A stretch of DNA of 64,000 nucleotides, taken from NCBI RefSeq assembly GCF_050337105.1, contig NZ_JAKJSQ010000003.1, positions 1 to 64,000 on the forward strand, in the 5' to 3' direction. The stretch comes from Aliivibrio_A kagoshimensis. Lineage in GTDB: Bacteria > Pseudomonadota > Gammaproteobacteria > Enterobacterales > Vibrionaceae. The notes beneath the pieces were generated by a model. That model saw only the letters and a list, made by a program, of their open reading frames with translations. It did not search any database and was not told the DNA's origin. The translations under genes were made by a program, and so were the position numbers. This document shows, piece by piece, positions 1 through 8,372 of the stretch. Each line of letters starts with the position of its first letter. Position 1 is the stretch's first letter.

Positions 1-170
1 TCATGTATAAACCGTTGTCTTGTATTTTGGTTAATTATTTTAATTTAGTTTTATGACGTTTTTATTGGCGAGAGTATAAAGAATAAAACAGATCCCTTAT
101 TGAAGGAGTCTCTGCTGCCAAATGTGGATGATTGGTTGCTCGAACTCGAAAAGGGGTAGATTCGTTTTTT
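1..170. other. left-edge stretch without a supported gene
   Basis: No start-to-stop gene is supported here. A plus-strand open frame runs from 49 to a TAG at 157-159 and ends in a plausible hydrophilic tail (WLLELEKG). It has an in-frame TAG at 46-48 and no usable start codon. It may be the broken end of a lost gene, or chance. The neighbouring NUDIX pseudogene shows that this edge of the window is decaying DNA. Confidence 0.3.
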
Positions 171-531
171 TTAGGTGTTCATGTGATGAAATTTAAGACG
201 CTCGCATAACTCCCATAAAGCCATTCGATTTGAATCATACTTGAGAAGTTTGCTAGCTTCAGATGCCTTACACCAGAGAAACTCTGTATGTTCGGAAGAT
301 AACTGTGGTTTACCCGAAACCTGCACAGAGAATGAGTATTCTGGTATCACATAAAGGTGGTCGCTCCATTTATCATAACCAGAATAAAAAACTCTAGGTA
401 GCATACACATAGAATCTAATTGAACCCAATCAATACCGGTTAACGTTGTCTGTTCGGCAAGCAATCAAGAAGATGGGTTCTGCTTTTTCAAATTTGTATG
501 GGAATATTAGTACCTGAAATGGTGCTCTCAT
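171..531 (-). pseudogene. NUDIX hydrolase pseudogene lacking its Nudix box
   Basis: Two pieces of one NUDIX hydrolase are visible in different frames. From an ATG at 531 the minus strand reads MRAPFQVLIFPYKFEK, a typical N-terminus of small NUDIX pyrophosphatases. From about 464 down to the stop at 171 another frame gives the C-terminal half, with WVQLDSMCMLPR, a YVIPEYSF strand and the tail EHTEFLWCKASEA...LLKYDSNRMALWELCERL. The two are out of phase (67 nt from start to start). The stretch that should carry the Nudix box (GX5EX7REUXEEXGU) is missing, roughly 30-35 residues. An internal deletion with frameshift has therefore removed the metal and pyrophosphate site. The TTG at 464 directly follows a TGA, so a separate functional gene from there is unlikely. 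Confidence 0.65.
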
Positions 532-733
532 AGCGTTAGTTCCAGTATTGTCACACATATATAGATACTACAATCATTAAGAAAAGTTAGGTAATTCTCA
601 GATTAAATTGTACTCGGTTATATTGCGCAAACTCACAAAGAGGCGGAAGTAATTTAGCTTACCTACCCCGTTCATCTCAACTGATAGAGCCAAAAGCGAC
701 TAACCTTATTATCCACCGACATTAGGCGTCTTT

Positions 734-1528
734 TTAGTCATCTTTAACCGACGTTAAAGTAATATTCTCTGAGTAACGATAATTACCATCCGGCCATATA
801 TGAATCGGATAATGATAGCGATTGGACTCCATTAATAAGGCTAAATCAGGCAATGAGGATTTTAACTCTTCGCGATTTTTTACTCGCATTTCATCACTTT
901 CCAAATCTGCACCTGAACCTAGATAAGCAGCTGTTGCTAAGTAAAAGAACTCTATTGTTTTACAGGCATCATCACAGGTTGTGTCATCATAGCTGTACAG
1001 TCCCTTTTTTTCTGCAATTAGCCACTGTTGATAAAGCTCGCTTTGTTTGGCTTTTTTATCACTAAAAACAGAAGGTAAGTAAGGTTGCCATCCAGCATTC
1101 ACTATCAGATGATGTATTTCCTCTTGCGACGCGTCTCGCCCCAAAACGGGTGTCGTTTCGTCAGCCGATAAATCTTGTCCAATCATAGGATCAAGATAAG
1201 GTTCAAAGGTCTCAAATGCTTTATCGTTAAAGCCTGATTTACTCATTAACAAAGTGGCATGGTTGCTTCGCAACGGTGCGATAAGACTGGGTTCATCAAT
1301 CTGTCCATTTTGATCATTGTCCAACCATTGTGCTGCCACATTTGCAGCATGCTTGAGTTTATCTTTGGGTACCAATGAGGTCGCACAAATCGTCACGATA
1401 TCAAAAACTCGAGCTTTTTGAGTAAAGAAATTTCCCGGACATCCCTCTACAGGTGGATCTACTGGAGAAAACTCACCTGCTGTAGATAATACACTTACAA
1501 AGAACAACAAACCTATACGATATTTCAT
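734..1528 (-). CDS. secreted protein with an EF-hand-like loop, function unknown
   Basis: The 264-residue product starts with a short signal peptide (MKYRIGLLFFVSVLSTAG) and is probably periplasmic or secreted. Around residues 70-80 it has a calcium-loop pattern, DNDQNGQIDEP, matching DxDxNGxID of EF-hand/dockerin-type loops. Four Cys residues follow the signal (two near residues 30-48, two in CDDACK) and could form disulfides. The rest looks helical and acidic and matches no family I recognise. It is a single gene with no operon partner: upstream lies the hipBA region and downstream a degraded NUDIX gene. Calcium binding is inferred from the loop only. Confidence 0.6.
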   Translation of the reverse strand: MKYRIGLLFFVSVLSTAGEFSPVDPPVEGCPGNFFTQKARVFDIVTICATSLVPKDKLKHAANVAAQWLDNDQNGQIDEPSLIAPLRSNHATLLMSKSGFNDKAFETFEPYLDPMIGQDLSADETTPVLGRDASQEEIHHLIVNAGWQPYLPSVFSDKKAKQSELYQQWLIAEKKGLYSYDDTTCDDACKTIEFFYLATAAYLGSGADLESDEMRVKNREELKSSLPDLALLMESNRYHYPIHIWPDGNYRYSENITLTSVKDD

Positions 1529-1688
1529 TTCTTAACCTAACGTTTGTGTATTTTTAACAGATATTCTAACCCAGGTGAAGAATACTTTTTGTATCAACAG
1601 ATCATTAATTGTCAGCGATAACAATAATTTTACCGCTTCAAGCTGGGTTTGTTGCAGAGTTAAGTTTTGAAGTGAGATTTGTGATTTG

Positions 1689-1841
1689 TCAGGACAGACA
1701 CTTAATACTCATTAGCATTGAGCTTTATTTCTTTACAAAAAAAATAACGATCCAAACGAAGGGGTTACGTGACGTGTTAAACCAACTTTCTTCATATATA
1801 TACACAGCAATCGTGACAATGATGTAGCAAAAAATAAATAG
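1689..1841 (-). pseudogene. deleted remnant of the 3751-4251 membrane protein gene
   Basis: Bases 1689-1756 align without gaps to 3715-3782 (offset 2026). Bases 1749-1841 align to 4078-4170 (offset 2329). The offset change of 303 bases means the left copy has lost 303 bp (101 codons, in frame) between two copies of GATCCAAA, at 3775-3782 and 4078-4085 in the right copy. The 5' end of the gene, including its start codon, is also absent. The shared block begins at the TCAGGACAGACACT motif in both copies. Confidence 0.75.
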
Positions 1842-1883
1842 CACAAGACACTTCAACTTCTTTGCAATTCATAATGCCTTATT

Positions 1884-2029
1884 TTTAAGTCATTAATAGT
1901 GATAAATAAGTATAAAGATTGCCTTTTAAGTCATAATGATGATTCTTTGGACCGATAAGGCTGCTTGTAAAGCCTTAAATTTAAGTCATAATAAACATAT
2001 GTTCAGATAAAGATTCAAATTTAGGTCAT
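1884..2029 (+). promoter_or_regulatory. four direct repeats upstream of hipB (operator candidates)
   Basis: TTTAAGTCAT occurs at 1884-1893, 1925-1934 and 1980-1989, and as TTTAGGTCAT at 2020-2029, three bases before the hipB ATG. The start-to-start spacings are 41, 55 and 40 bases, so most sites would lie near the same face of the helix. The first three are preceded by GCCT (at 1876, 1921 and 1972). HipB proteins are known to bind arrays of operators and repress their own operon. That these repeats are the operators is inferred from position and number. Confidence 0.6.
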
Positions 2030-2032
2030 AGT

Positions 2033-2386
2033 ATGAAAAATGATGTTTACGCCACTTCTGATGAAACGCTTTCAATAGAAGTAGGACGTAGAATTGAGAG
2101 AAGAAGATTAGATAACCGTATACCGCTCACTCAATCTGCGTTGGCACAAAAAGCGGGAATCAGTCGCTCTACATATCAAAATATGATTGACGGTAAAGCA
2201 ACATTAATCAATATCATAAAAGTGTTAAGAGTATTAGAAGCGTTAGATGGAGTGGACGCTTTCTTACCAGATTTAGATATCAGCCCTGTCCAGTTGTTAC
2301 AAATGAAAGGAAAGTTGCGTCAGAGGGTCAAGGCTGTAACTCCTAAAAAGAATATAGAGGATGATAAGGAGAATCTGGATTGGTAA
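2033..2386 (+). CDS. hipB: HipB-type XRE antitoxin
   Basis: This 117-residue protein has a Cro/CI-type helix-turn-helix at about residues 15-75: LTQSALAQKAGISRSTYQNMIDGKATLINIIKVLRVL. A basic, charged tail follows (VKAVTPKKN). It directly precedes and overlaps a HipA toxin gene, as antitoxins of this type do. The known role of HipB is to bind HipA, neutralise it, and repress the operon together with it. Four direct repeats fill the promoter region. The ATG at 2033 is the first in-frame start; its upstream context GGTCATAGT is a weak ribosome site, so low translation or operator-overlapped control is possible. Confidence 0.85.
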   Translation: MKNDVYATSDETLSIEVGRRIERRRLDNRIPLTQSALAQKAGISRSTYQNMIDGKATLINIIKVLRVLEALDGVDAFLPDLDISPVQLLQMKGKLRQRVKAVTPKKNIEDDKENLDW

Positions 2387-3702
2387 CTGAAAAATACAAT
2401 ACAGCTAAAGTATCCATTTTTGATCAGGATGTCGGCGCATTAGCGGAAAACTCCACCACTGGAGTGGTGAGTTTTGAATATTTTCCAGCGTGGTTAAGAA
2501 ATGGCTTTGCAATTTCACAACAGCTTCCATTACAAAGTGGTATTTTTAGCTTCCCTAACTTGGGTTTCCCTACCTATAAAGGGCTTCCTGCCGCATTTGC
2601 AGATACTTTACCTGATGATTTTGGTAATGCAGTAATAAATGCTTGGCTTGCTCGGCAAGGGCGTAGTTCGCCATCCTTTAGTGCCTTAGAGAGACTGCTT
2701 TATACAGGTTCTCGTGGTATGGGGGCATTAGAGTATACCCCAGCACTTACAACAAATATAAAAAATAGTAGCGATCTCATTGTAATGGATTCTCTGGTTT
2801 CAATGGCACAATCCGTACTCGATCAGAGAAACAATATCCATGAAGATATCACTGATTCGGATGGGACTGAACAAGCTTTAAGTAGTATCGTACAAGTTGG
2901 TACATCGGCGGGTGGTGCACGTGCCAAGGCCGTTATTTCGGTAAACAGAGAGCGGACGCAGATTCGTTCAGGTCAAGTGGATTGCCCAAAAGATTTCGAA
3001 CACTTTCTTATTAAATTTGATGGTGTTGTAGAGCGCTCTTCTATCAGTGAGGTTTTCGGTGATCCAAAAGGGTTTGGATTGATGGAGTACGCCTACTATT
3101 TAATGGCACAAGAAGCAGGCATAACGATCTCACACTGTGAGCTCTTAAGAGAGAATGGACGAGCCCATTTTATGACGAAGCGATTTGATCGTAACAGGAA
3201 TAAGAAGGTGCATTACCAATCCTTGTGCGCGATGGATCATGCTGATTTTAAAAAACCGGGTTCATACAGTTATGAAGAGTTATTCAGCCTAATACGAGCG
3301 ATGCGTTTAGATCGAATGGCCGCTTTGGAGATTTTTAGACGCATGGCTTTTAACGTGATCGCTCGTAACCATGATGACCACAGCAAAAACTGGGGTTTTA
3401 TCCTAAATGAGCAGAGGAGATGGGAATTAGCACCAGCATTTGACTTAGCTTACAGCTATAAACCTGGCTCTCCTTGGGTGGACAGCCATCAATTGTCGAT
3501 AAATGGGAAACGGAATAACTTTGTGAGAGAAGACTTATTAGGCGCGGTTCCCCAATCCTTAAGAAAGGATGCCGTTAAAATTTTGAATGAAGTGAGTGCA
3601 GCAGTAAGGCAGTGGAGGAAGATTGCTACTCATGAGGGTGTTGAAGCGTCATTCATCGACGAAATTGAAATGAATCATCGACTCTACATTACCAACGAGT
3701 AA
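2380..3702 (+). CDS. hipA: HipA-family serine/threonine kinase toxin
   Basis: The 440-residue protein has the HipA order: an N-terminal domain (residues 1-110, with FPNLGFPTYKGLPAAFADTLPDDFG), a nucleotide-loop segment GTSAGGARAKA at 174-184, the LIKFDG strand, the catalytic loop RNHDDHSKN at 329-337, and the metal-binding D355 in APAFDLAYS. All key kinase elements are present, so it should be active. HipA kinases phosphorylate translation components (GltX in E. coli) and cause dormancy. This subgroup's target is unknown. It starts at a TTG (2380) that overlaps the hipB stop by 7 nt, with AAGGAG upstream. The gene ends just before a GGACAGACACT motif (3718) and a convergent membrane-protein gene. 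Confidence 0.88.
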   Translation: MVTEKYNTAKVSIFDQDVGALAENSTTGVVSFEYFPAWLRNGFAISQQLPLQSGIFSFPNLGFPTYKGLPAAFADTLPDDFGNAVINAWLARQGRSSPSFSALERLLYTGSRGMGALEYTPALTTNIKNSSDLIVMDSLVSMAQSVLDQRNNIHEDITDSDGTEQALSSIVQVGTSAGGARAKAVISVNRERTQIRSGQVDCPKDFEHFLIKFDGVVERSSISEVFGDPKGFGLMEYAYYLMAQEAGITISHCELLRENGRAHFMTKRFDRNRNKKVHYQSLCAMDHADFKKPGSYSYEELFSLIRAMRLDRMAALEIFRRMAFNVIARNHDDHSKNWGFILNEQRRWELAPAFDLAYSYKPGSPWVDSHQLSINGKRNNFVREDLLGAVPQSLRKDAVKILNEVSAAVRQWRKIATHEGVEASFIDEIEMNHRLYITNE

Positions 3703-3750
3703 TTTGAATCTCTATCAGGACAGACACTTAATACTTATTAGCATTTAACT

Positions 3751-4251
3751 TTATTTCTTTACAAAATAAATAATGATCCAAATGATTTTCACCAATAAAT
3801 AGACGAGTAACGTCATTTGAATGGCGCTATAGCCAAATAGGCCATTATAAGAAGCCAGATCAGTGATGACGGTATCTATATGTTCAAGCTGCAAATTGAC
3901 GCTCTCAGGATCGGGTAGTAATGTATCTTGCACCGCTTTTCCTGCCCTTTCTATGCTCTCTTTGTCCCCCTTACTTATTGAGTATCCGAGTTCAGCAATC
4001 TTTTGAGTAATGTTTGAAAATGTTTCTATAAGCCAATGAAGGAGTAGGGTTAATCCTAAGCCGGTGACGTCTTTTATGATCCAAACGAAAGGGTTACGTG
4101 ACGTGTTAAACCAGCTCTCTTCATATACATACACGGCAATCGTGACAATGATGTAGCAGAATACAAATAGGCAAAAATACAGGTAGGACTCTGTTTTTAG
4201 CAATACGAACGTTGCTAGCGCTAGGTTAGCGAATATGTCAATCCACAACAT
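3751..4251 (-). CDS. small multi-pass membrane protein, unknown
   Basis: The 166-residue protein has hydrophobic segments at the N-terminus (two close spans), near residues 60-75 and at the C-terminus (IQMTLLVYLLVKIIWIIIYFV). A soluble middle part contains an amphipathic stretch (KGDKESIERAGKAVQDTLL). I do not recognise the family. I prefer the ATG at 4251 over the TTG at 4266 because GAGAG lies upstream of it. A damaged second copy lies at 1689-1841 on the other side of hipBA, so the gene belongs to a duplicated segment that now brackets the toxin-antitoxin pair. Confidence 0.55.
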   Translation of the reverse strand: MLWIDIFANLALATFVLLKTESYLYFCLFVFCYIIVTIAVYVYEESWFNTSRNPFVWIIKDVTGLGLTLLLHWLIETFSNITQKIAELGYSISKGDKESIERAGKAVQDTLLPDPESVNLQLEHIDTVITDLASYNGLFGYSAIQMTLLVYLLVKIIWIIIYFVKK

Positions 4252-4383
4252 AGTAATTTCTCTCAATATTTTTTTATTGGTTTTGACTTAATGTTAACAG
4301 GTAAAATCATATCAACAATCCATTTTTCAATAAAAATACAATTAAGACAGCCACTTAAGTTTTGTTGATTGGTAATTTAAATT

Positions 4384-4395
4384 GGGACAGACACT
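4384..4395 (+). repeat. GGGACAGACACT dispersed motif
   Basis: This is one of at least seven copies or near copies in the window. Others lie at 1692-1702, 3718-3728, 5761-5771, 6484-6495 (one base changed), 41018-41030 (GGCACC form) and 46401-46443 (inverted pair). All lie between genes, mostly just past a gene end. The intervening sequence 4252-4504 holds nothing else I can name except a degenerate copy near 4348. Confidence 0.6.
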
Positions 4396-4504
4396 TGAAT
4401 TTCATTTTTATTTGTTCTTCAGAAGGTTCAATGACATTTTTTCGACATCGGTGAGAATACTCTACACGTATTGAATTTATCCATTTACATAAGAAGAGAA
4501 TTAA

Positions 4505-5692
4505 ATGAATAAGAAATTGATCACCCTAAGCGTATTACTTGGCCTAACTGCATTTGGCGCAACGGCAAACAATCTCGATACACATGAAAAATTCCGTGGT
4601 GAACAAGCGCTAGAGGCCGATCAGTCTCAGTGGTTCCGTGAGCTAAGAATGGAAGATTGGAAAAATATTGTTCCAGAGCAAGAGATTCGAACAATCCTAG
4701 AAAAAGTTGACTCAGGTGAACCGCTGCGCGACTTCATCAACACCAATGATGCAGGTCACTGGACATACGAGTTCACCCAAGCTGCAGATGTTTTTGCAAA
4801 ATCAGCAAGCGACTATGACTCATATCGCAAGGCGTCCATGATGTACTTGATTGCGTCATACCCGAACCACCTGACTGAGCACGAAAACAGAGCAATTGAG
4901 CGCTCTTTAGAGATGTACCTTAAAGCTGAGTCATTGAGTAAAACTATTGATGTAGAGCGAGTAGAAATGCCGCTTCCAGATGGTGGTACTATCACTGGCC
5001 TATTACACACTCCAAAGGATGAGACAAAACCGGGTGTTATTCTTTACACTGGCGGCGTCGATAAAATTTTGACCGAGCACCGTGAAGCGATTGAGGGGTT
5101 AATTAAAGAGGGCTTTGCTGTTCTTACGTTTGATATTCCTGGTGGCGGCCTGAACAACAACATCATTATTGAACTTGGCAAAGAAGATCAGGCACACCAA
5201 GCCGCATTGGCTTATGTGAAATCAAATACGAAATTAGACAGCAGCAATGTTGGCGCATTGAGTTCATCGGGCGGTGGTGTACCACTGATGACATTCGTCC
5301 TGAACACGCCAGAGCTAAAAGCTGGTGTTGCACGCTGTGCCGTGGTGACTGATGTATTGACTGATACACAAGTATTCCACCATGCTCCGCTGATGTCATC
5401 AATGTCTTACGGCTACCGTATTGGTGTAAAAGATGTAAGTGATTTGAACTCTTACGGTGAGTGGACGATTCCGCTAGCGCTGAAGACGAAAGGATTTAAA
5501 GCTAACGAAACGGATGTTCCTGTACTGGCAATTAACACTAAAGATGACATGGTAAACCCACCAGAAGAGATGGTATATACCGCAGGTCTTTCAACAAAAG
5601 GTGAAGTGGCATACTACGGTAATTCAGGTCACTGTCCGGATGGACCAGAAGCAGAACAGGCCATCATTAGTTTCTTCGACAAATACATGTAA
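4505..5692 (+). CDS. secreted FrsA-like alpha/beta hydrolase
   Basis: The 395-residue protein begins with a signal peptide (MNKKLITLSVLLGLTAFGATA), so it acts outside the cytoplasm. After a helical N-terminal domain (to about residue 150) comes an alpha/beta hydrolase core, with VILYTGGVDK and FAVLTFDIPGGG as the early strands and oxyanion region. The nucleophile elbow is SSSGG at 253-257, with Ser255 as nucleophile. The triad acid lies in NTKDDMVNP and the histidine in NSGHCPDGPE. Overall it resembles the FrsA/DUF1100 esterase group, but E. coli FrsA is cytoplasmic. The elbow is SxSxG, not GxSxG. The substrate is unknown. A good terminator follows. Confidence 0.75.
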   Translation: MNKKLITLSVLLGLTAFGATANNLDTHEKFRGEQALEADQSQWFRELRMEDWKNIVPEQEIRTILEKVDSGEPLRDFINTNDAGHWTYEFTQAADVFAKSASDYDSYRKASMMYLIASYPNHLTEHENRAIERSLEMYLKAESLSKTIDVERVEMPLPDGGTITGLLHTPKDETKPGVILYTGGVDKILTEHREAIEGLIKEGFAVLTFDIPGGGLNNNIIIELGKEDQAHQAALAYVKSNTKLDSSNVGALSSSGGGVPLMTFVLNTPELKAGVARCAVVTDVLTDTQVFHHAPLMSSMSYGYRIGVKDVSDLNSYGEWTIPLALKTKGFKANETDVPVLAINTKDDMVNPPEEMVYTAGLSTKGEVAYYGNSGHCPDGPEAEQAIISFFDKYM

Positions 5693-5724
5693 TCGACTGA
5701 GATACATAATCCACACTTTACCAA

Positions 5725-5755
5725 GCCCAAAGACGCTGTTCTTTGGGTTTTTTTA
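5725..5755 (+). terminator. terminator after the FrsA-like gene
   Basis: CCCAAAG (5726-5732) pairs with CTTTGGG (5741-5747) and is followed by seven T. It lies 33 bases past the stop codon. A GGACAGACACT motif follows at 5761. Confidence 0.85.
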
Positions 5756-5913
5756 TAAAAGGACAGACACTGAAGGAGCCATCTCTTATCTCATTAATAN
5801 CACAAAATTATTATTTTGATAATTTATGATAATTTTTAGAAATGATAACTCTTCCCTATACTCTCTTTATCGAAACAAAACACAAAACGAATTCTTAGAG
5901 ATTGGAGCAGATT

Positions 5914-6399
5914 ATGAAAATGAATCACGTAGGCATCATGGTTGGCGATATGGACAAAGCGGTTGAGTTTTACACCAAAGCGCTGGGCCTAAAAATTGTG
6001 ATGAACAATACTAAAGTTATCGAAGAGCGAGAATCTGCTATTGGTCGTATGTGTATCGCTGTATTTGGTGAAGGTTTTAAAGGCTTTAACATTGCACACC
6101 TAGTTACCTCTGACGGCATCGGCGTTGAAATGTTTGAGATGAAAGAGCGTCAAGAGCGCCATGAAGTGGATTTTTCTCGCTTAGGTATCTTTCACTTCTG
6201 TTTACAAACTGACGACTTTACTGGCGTGATTGAGCGTACTGAACAGTATGGCGGTAAAGTTCGCATGGACATTATGCGCTACCATCCAGAAGACGACAGC
6301 AAGCAAGCGAAAATGGTTTATTTAGAAGACCCGTTTGGTAACTTGTTTGAGCTTTACTCGCACACGTATGAAGAGACTTACGCTTCAGATTACGAGTAA
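5914..6399 (+). CDS. VOC (glyoxalase/bleomycin-resistance fold) family protein
   Basis: The 161-residue protein has one vicinal-oxygen-chelate domain with two beta-alpha-beta-beta-beta modules. It opens with MNHVGIMVGDMDKAVEFYTKALGLK and ends with YLEDPFGNLFELYSH. Likely metal ligands are His in NHVGI, His in GIFHFCL and Glu in FELYSH. The family includes lactoylglutathione lyases and dioxygenases. The substrate cannot be told from sequence. The start at ATG 5914 is preferred over the TTG at 5902 because GGAG lies 6 nt before it. It is a single gene with its own strong terminator. Confidence 0.8.
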   Translation: MKMNHVGIMVGDMDKAVEFYTKALGLKIVMNNTKVIEERESAIGRMCIAVFGEGFKGFNIAHLVTSDGIGVEMFEMKERQERHEVDFSRLGIFHFCLQTDDFTGVIERTEQYGGKVRMDIMRYHPEDDSKQAKMVYLEDPFGNLFELYSHTYEETYASDYE

Positions 6400-6424
6400 T
6401 TTATCGAGTCAAATGATTGATGAA

Positions 6425-6459
6425 AAAGGATTGGCCTATAGCCAATCCTTTTTTTTTGG
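6425..6459 (+). terminator. terminator after the VOC gene
   Basis: AAAGGATTGGC pairs with GCCAATCCTTT around a short CTATA loop and is followed by a run of T. It can also serve the convergent gene ending at 6512, because the A-rich upstream arm gives T on the other strand. Confidence 0.9.
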
Positions 6460-6511
6460 AATTTTTCGGTGAATCGCTATGGCAGGATAGACACTTTATT
6501 TTCTGCGACAA

Positions 6512-7510
6512 TTACATTTCGTTATAGAACAGAACGATACTGCCGCCACGAAGTGCACTGCCATAATTAAAATTAAATCCGATCCCTACATTATCTAAAA
6601 AAGGGAGTTTGTTTGTGGTATTGAGTAACCAACCAATACTGGCTTCTAAATAGTGGTGGGTACCAAAACTTGAGGTTATATCACCACCCACATCCACGCG
6701 CTTACCACGTAGGAATAGTGATTGAGCAAACGCATTTTCTCCCGTTAGCTGATAAGTCATTTGTAGCATATTAATCAGACGCCAGCCTTCAGGGTTTGCT
6801 TCTTTACTTACCTCAGAAGAGCCTCCGAAGCCTTGGCCATAAAAATAGTAGTAGTGATTATCAAATCGCCACTCTCCCCAATCTGTAGGTTCTCGGTAGA
6901 TGAATTTTATCGTCGGCTCTATGAGGTAAGTGTTGGTAGAGGTATTTAAAAATGTCCCATCTAAACGCGGTTTCAGCTCTTCACTGATTTGATTTCGATA
7001 GGAGTAGGTATTGGCGTAATACATGAGGTGATTCCCCACGCCGTAACCGAATGACCACCCTTTAGAGAGGCGGTGTTCTTGAGCGTATTCGAAATAGGCT
7101 GCAACCACCTCATCTTTATTTTGATCTGGGGTTAATCCTTGAGCCTCAAAAAATTCCGTCGTTTGATCAACACGCAAATAGGCGATTCGACCAGTAATGC
7201 TTTGGCTCCAGTCATCGTTATCGTCTGGGAACTCGTAGGTGTAAGGGAAGGAGTATACCGTGATTTTTTTGCGTAGTTCAACGGAGTCGGGATGCTCAAT
7301 GTCACCATCACCGGGCAGTGAGACGAACTCACTAGGATCAAAGTCAGTAATACCAAAAGTGATGGCACTGCTATCCGTTAATACAACCGTGGCAGCGAAA
7401 ATTTTCTCAAATCGGTTGATCGCCGAAAAGTTCTGCTCAGAGTAGGCAGAACTGGCAAGCAACATAAGCAACAATGAGAGAGAAGATCGCCGAAACATGA
7501 CAATATCCAT
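6512..7510 (-). CDS. solitary outer-membrane beta-barrel (autotransporter-type)
   Basis: The 332-residue protein has a signal peptide (SLSLLLMLLASSAYS) and then alternating polar/aromatic strands typical of an outer-membrane barrel: FGYGVGNHLMYYANTYSY, FDNHYYYFYGQGFGG, HHYLEASIGWLL, GIGFNFNYGSALRGGSIVLFY. It ends in a hydrophobic/aromatic pattern near the C-terminus. It is too short to carry a passenger. It resembles the lone autotransporter-barrel family found in vibrios; that assignment is from memory of the family. It is transcribed alone toward a shared terminator. The cargo or ligand is unknown. Confidence 0.65.
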   Translation of the reverse strand: MDIVMFRRSSLSLLLMLLASSAYSEQNFSAINRFEKIFAATVVLTDSSAITFGITDFDPSEFVSLPGDGDIEHPDSVELRKKITVYSFPYTYEFPDDNDDWSQSITGRIAYLRVDQTTEFFEAQGLTPDQNKDEVVAAYFEYAQEHRLSKGWSFGYGVGNHLMYYANTYSYRNQISEELKPRLDGTFLNTSTNTYLIEPTIKFIYREPTDWGEWRFDNHYYYFYGQGFGGSSEVSKEANPEGWRLINMLQMTYQLTGENAFAQSLFLRGKRVDVGGDITSSFGTHHYLEASIGWLLNTTNKLPFLDNVGIGFNFNYGSALRGGSIVLFYNEM

Positions 7511-7604
7511 ATAATAAGATCATAATGAAATTATCATGAAAACTGTAGGTTGAATAGTCATCGTTAACGCTATTGAGCCATTTTCTCAGGCCTAAATATG
7601 ATGA

Positions 7605-8081
7605 TTAATCAATAACCTTGATAGATAACGTTAAGGTAAAGAGTGCGACAGGTTCATCACCGCTGATAGAGGGGCAGGTAGCTACGATCTGTACTGGCTT
7701 ATTAATTCGTTCTTTACTGTGAAAGGTTTCAGCCAGCATCTGGTCAATCACGGCCCCTTCACTGCAGGTAAATACGACATCTGCCTCAGGGCGTTTAAGA
7801 AACTTAGCATCAAAATCTTTAAACGCTAATGAAATTTTTCGACCACAGTTATTGGCTTTATGAAAGGCTAAAAACCCTCCCGCGACATCCGCACCAACGG
7901 CTAACACGCCAAAATACATGCTATTAAGGTGGTTTTTATTCCGGCGTAATAACGGAATTCTAACCGCTAAAGTCTGTTCGTCCATGGCGATGATTTTCGG
8001 TCTGCACCAAAAGATCAGGGGGACTTTGAAAAAGCCAAAAACTTTAAGCATGAGATTAGATTTAAACAGTGAGTGGCTCAT
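7605..8081 (-). CDS. DUF4442 hotdog-fold thioesterase-like protein
   Basis: The 158-residue protein has the hotdog pattern of the DUF4442/PaaI-like group. It has an N-terminal amphipathic part (VFGFFKVPLIFWCRPKIIAMDEQ), a central helix around NHLNSMYFGVLAVGADVAGG that packs the dimer, then strands ending in EPVALFTLTLSIKV. Such proteins hydrolyse acyl-CoA thioesters or bind lipids. No substrate can be named. It starts at ATG 8081, and 291 bases without any recognisable gene separate it from the next gene at 8373. Confidence 0.65.
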   Translation of the reverse strand: MSHSLFKSNLMLKVFGFFKVPLIFWCRPKIIAMDEQTLAVRIPLLRRNKNHLNSMYFGVLAVGADVAGGFLAFHKANNCGRKISLAFKDFDAKFLKRPEADVVFTCSEGAVIDQMLAETFHSKERINKPVQIVATCPSISGDEPVALFTLTLSIKVID

Positions 8082-8372
8082 TGTGATTCCTATTAGCGTT
8101 GCCGAGTCACTCTACGTTACAGAAAATGTTAAATGATTTAACATTTATGGGTCAAAAAAGAGATCTCGATCGTACTGGTCTGATCAGTTTTCTCGTTAGT
8201 GTTATAAGAAAAATGCCGATTTATATATTTATAAATAACACTACTCTGGGAATTGTATTTCCTTTAAATGTTCGCGTTATTATTGAGACAAATTGAAAAC
8301 AATTATTGAATTAAGTTAAAGATAAGTTAATGTATTGGTTATATTATTGTTGGATGAATTATCAACGGAGCT

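Larger units (their letters stand above)
1529..2032. other. 504-base gap holding a gene remnant and the hipBA control region
   Basis: There is no intact gene here. Bases 1689-1841 are a shortened copy of the 3751-4251 membrane-protein gene. Bases 1884-2029 carry four direct repeats in front of hipB. Bases 1529-1688 show nothing I can name. Confidence 0.6.

Noticed and set aside
1609..1827. 72-codon plus-strand frame
   Set aside because: It overlaps the decayed copy of the membrane-protein gene on the opposite strand and has no ribosome site or recognisable protein features.
1529..6500. Superintegron cassette array suggested by the many accessory genes and repeated short motifs
   Set aside because: The GGACAGACACT repeats are only 11-12 bases, lack the paired R and L boxes of Vibrio attC sites, and genes lie on both strands at irregular spacing.
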